Positions 16,193 through 16,497 of a stretch of DNA of 16,497 bases are shown piece after piece; position 1 is the first letter of the stretch; every line of letters begins with the position of its first letter. The stretch is from Coemansia sp. RSA 1804 (Eukaryota > Kickxellomycota > Kickxellomycetes > Kickxellales > Kickxellaceae): the NCBI GenBank assembly GCA_027578815.1, contig JANBTH010000481.1:1-16497 (forward strand), read 5' to 3'. The translations under genes and the position numbers were made by a program. The notes beneath the pieces were generated by a model, which was not told the origin of the DNA, searched no databases, and was given only the letters and a program-made list of their open reading frames with translations.

Positions 16193-16345
16193 TACTTTTG
16201 TATTGCTAGGCTTTTTTATCTTTTTGCTTTTTTTGTTTTTTTTTTTCTTCATTTGTCTGTTTTTCTTTTCTTCATTCATCGTCTGCTCTTTGCTCTTCTC
16301 CTATAACCAGTCTTCTTGCTCTTTTCCTATTTCTACTCCCTCTTT
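16193..16345 (+). promoter_or_regulatory. Pyrimidine-rich promoter tract of the right-edge gene
   Basis: About 150 nt composed almost wholly of T and C on the plus strand, including T runs up to 12, ending about 90 nt before the ATG at 16434. Long poly(dA:dT)/CT tracts like this deplete nucleosomes and sit upstream of strongly transcribed fungal genes. It reads through as an apparent Phe/Leu-rich frame (from 16167), which is an artefact of composition. Confidence 0.4.
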
Positions 16346-16433
16346 TATAACAAAAGCTCCAGCGTTCTCAGTTAGACATTCTCGCCCATTTTAAAGCAGC
16401 GAATAACATTTGTCATTAGCTATTGGATTGAAG

Positions 16434-16497
16434 ATGCCTTTGGTTACATTCAAGACGCCAGAGCGCGTGTGCTGGGACGACGACAAGGCCGGTCTTT
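16434..16497 (+). CDS. 5' end of an unrecognised protein-coding gene, cut by the window edge
   Basis: An ATG in good context (TTGAAGATGCC) opens a GC-rich frame, MPLVTFKTPERVCWDDDKAGL, 21 codons before the window ends. The shift from AT-rich leader to GC-rich codons at the ATG, and the promoter-like tract upstream, support a real gene start. The segment is too short to name a family; the acidic WDDD cluster is the only feature. Confidence 0.6.
   Translation, partial: MPLVTFKTPERVCWDDDKAGL

Noticed and set aside
1..16497. CRISPR arrays, rRNA genes, bacterial operon or Shine-Dalgarno features
   Set aside because: The genes, introns and AATAAA signals are eukaryotic, and no regularly spaced repeats or rRNA-like sequence was seen.

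Overview
The window looks like nuclear DNA of a filamentous fungus, probably an early-diverging lineage; a Kickxellomycotina-type genome (Coemansia and relatives) is my best guess, by inference only. The reasons are a fungal-type threonine synthase, a fungal QCR10, short spliceosomal introns with GTATGT/GTAAGA donors, AATAAA signals, and two gene families that expand in some fungi (FunK1 kinases and AAA-ATPase-like/DUF1703 proteins). Conserved genes are GC-richer and mostly intronless; the spacers are AT-rich.

Layout. (1) 3-2771, plus: 3' part of a TBC-domain Rab GTPase-activating protein with a long disordered N-terminal region, running off the left edge. (2) 2772-4526: AT-rich spacer with one possible small zinc-ribbon gene (minus) and, further right, a Gcn4/CPC1-like site and pyrimidine-rich promoter of the next gene. 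(3) 4527-6089, plus: threonine synthase (THR4). (4) 6367-6838, minus: a two-exon 74-aa QCR10 (complex III subunit), convergent with THR4. (5) About 7000-12400: an accessory island. It holds an LTR-like segment, a 590-bp nonautonomous DNA transposon (MITE) with long inverted repeats and TA target duplication, an AAA-ATPase-like pseudogene that the MITE split, a solitary third copy of the MITE end, and a FunK1-type kinase pseudogene. Both pseudogenes lie head-to-tail on the minus strand. (6) 12374-13532: spacer with weak coding-like fragments. (7) 13533-14387, plus: NIT2-type omega-amidase. (8) 14786-15846, plus: RPA2 (replication protein A middle subunit), with only 4 coding nt in exon 1 and an MCB (ACGCGT) site upstream. 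(9) 16434-end, plus: first 21 codons of an unrecognised gene behind a pyrimidine-rich promoter.

The housekeeping genes serve unrelated functions (vesicle traffic, threonine synthesis, respiration, ketoacid-amide clearance, DNA replication) and do not form a cluster. The interesting part is the island. Read in the empty-site configuration, the AAA-ATPase frame continues across the MITE. Several inactivating changes fall at family-invariant residues (Walker A arginine to stop, kinase HRD to HRN) and fit C-to-T change at CpG, so decay of methylated accessory genes is a reasonable hypothesis. No CRISPR array, rRNA or convincing tRNA gene was seen.
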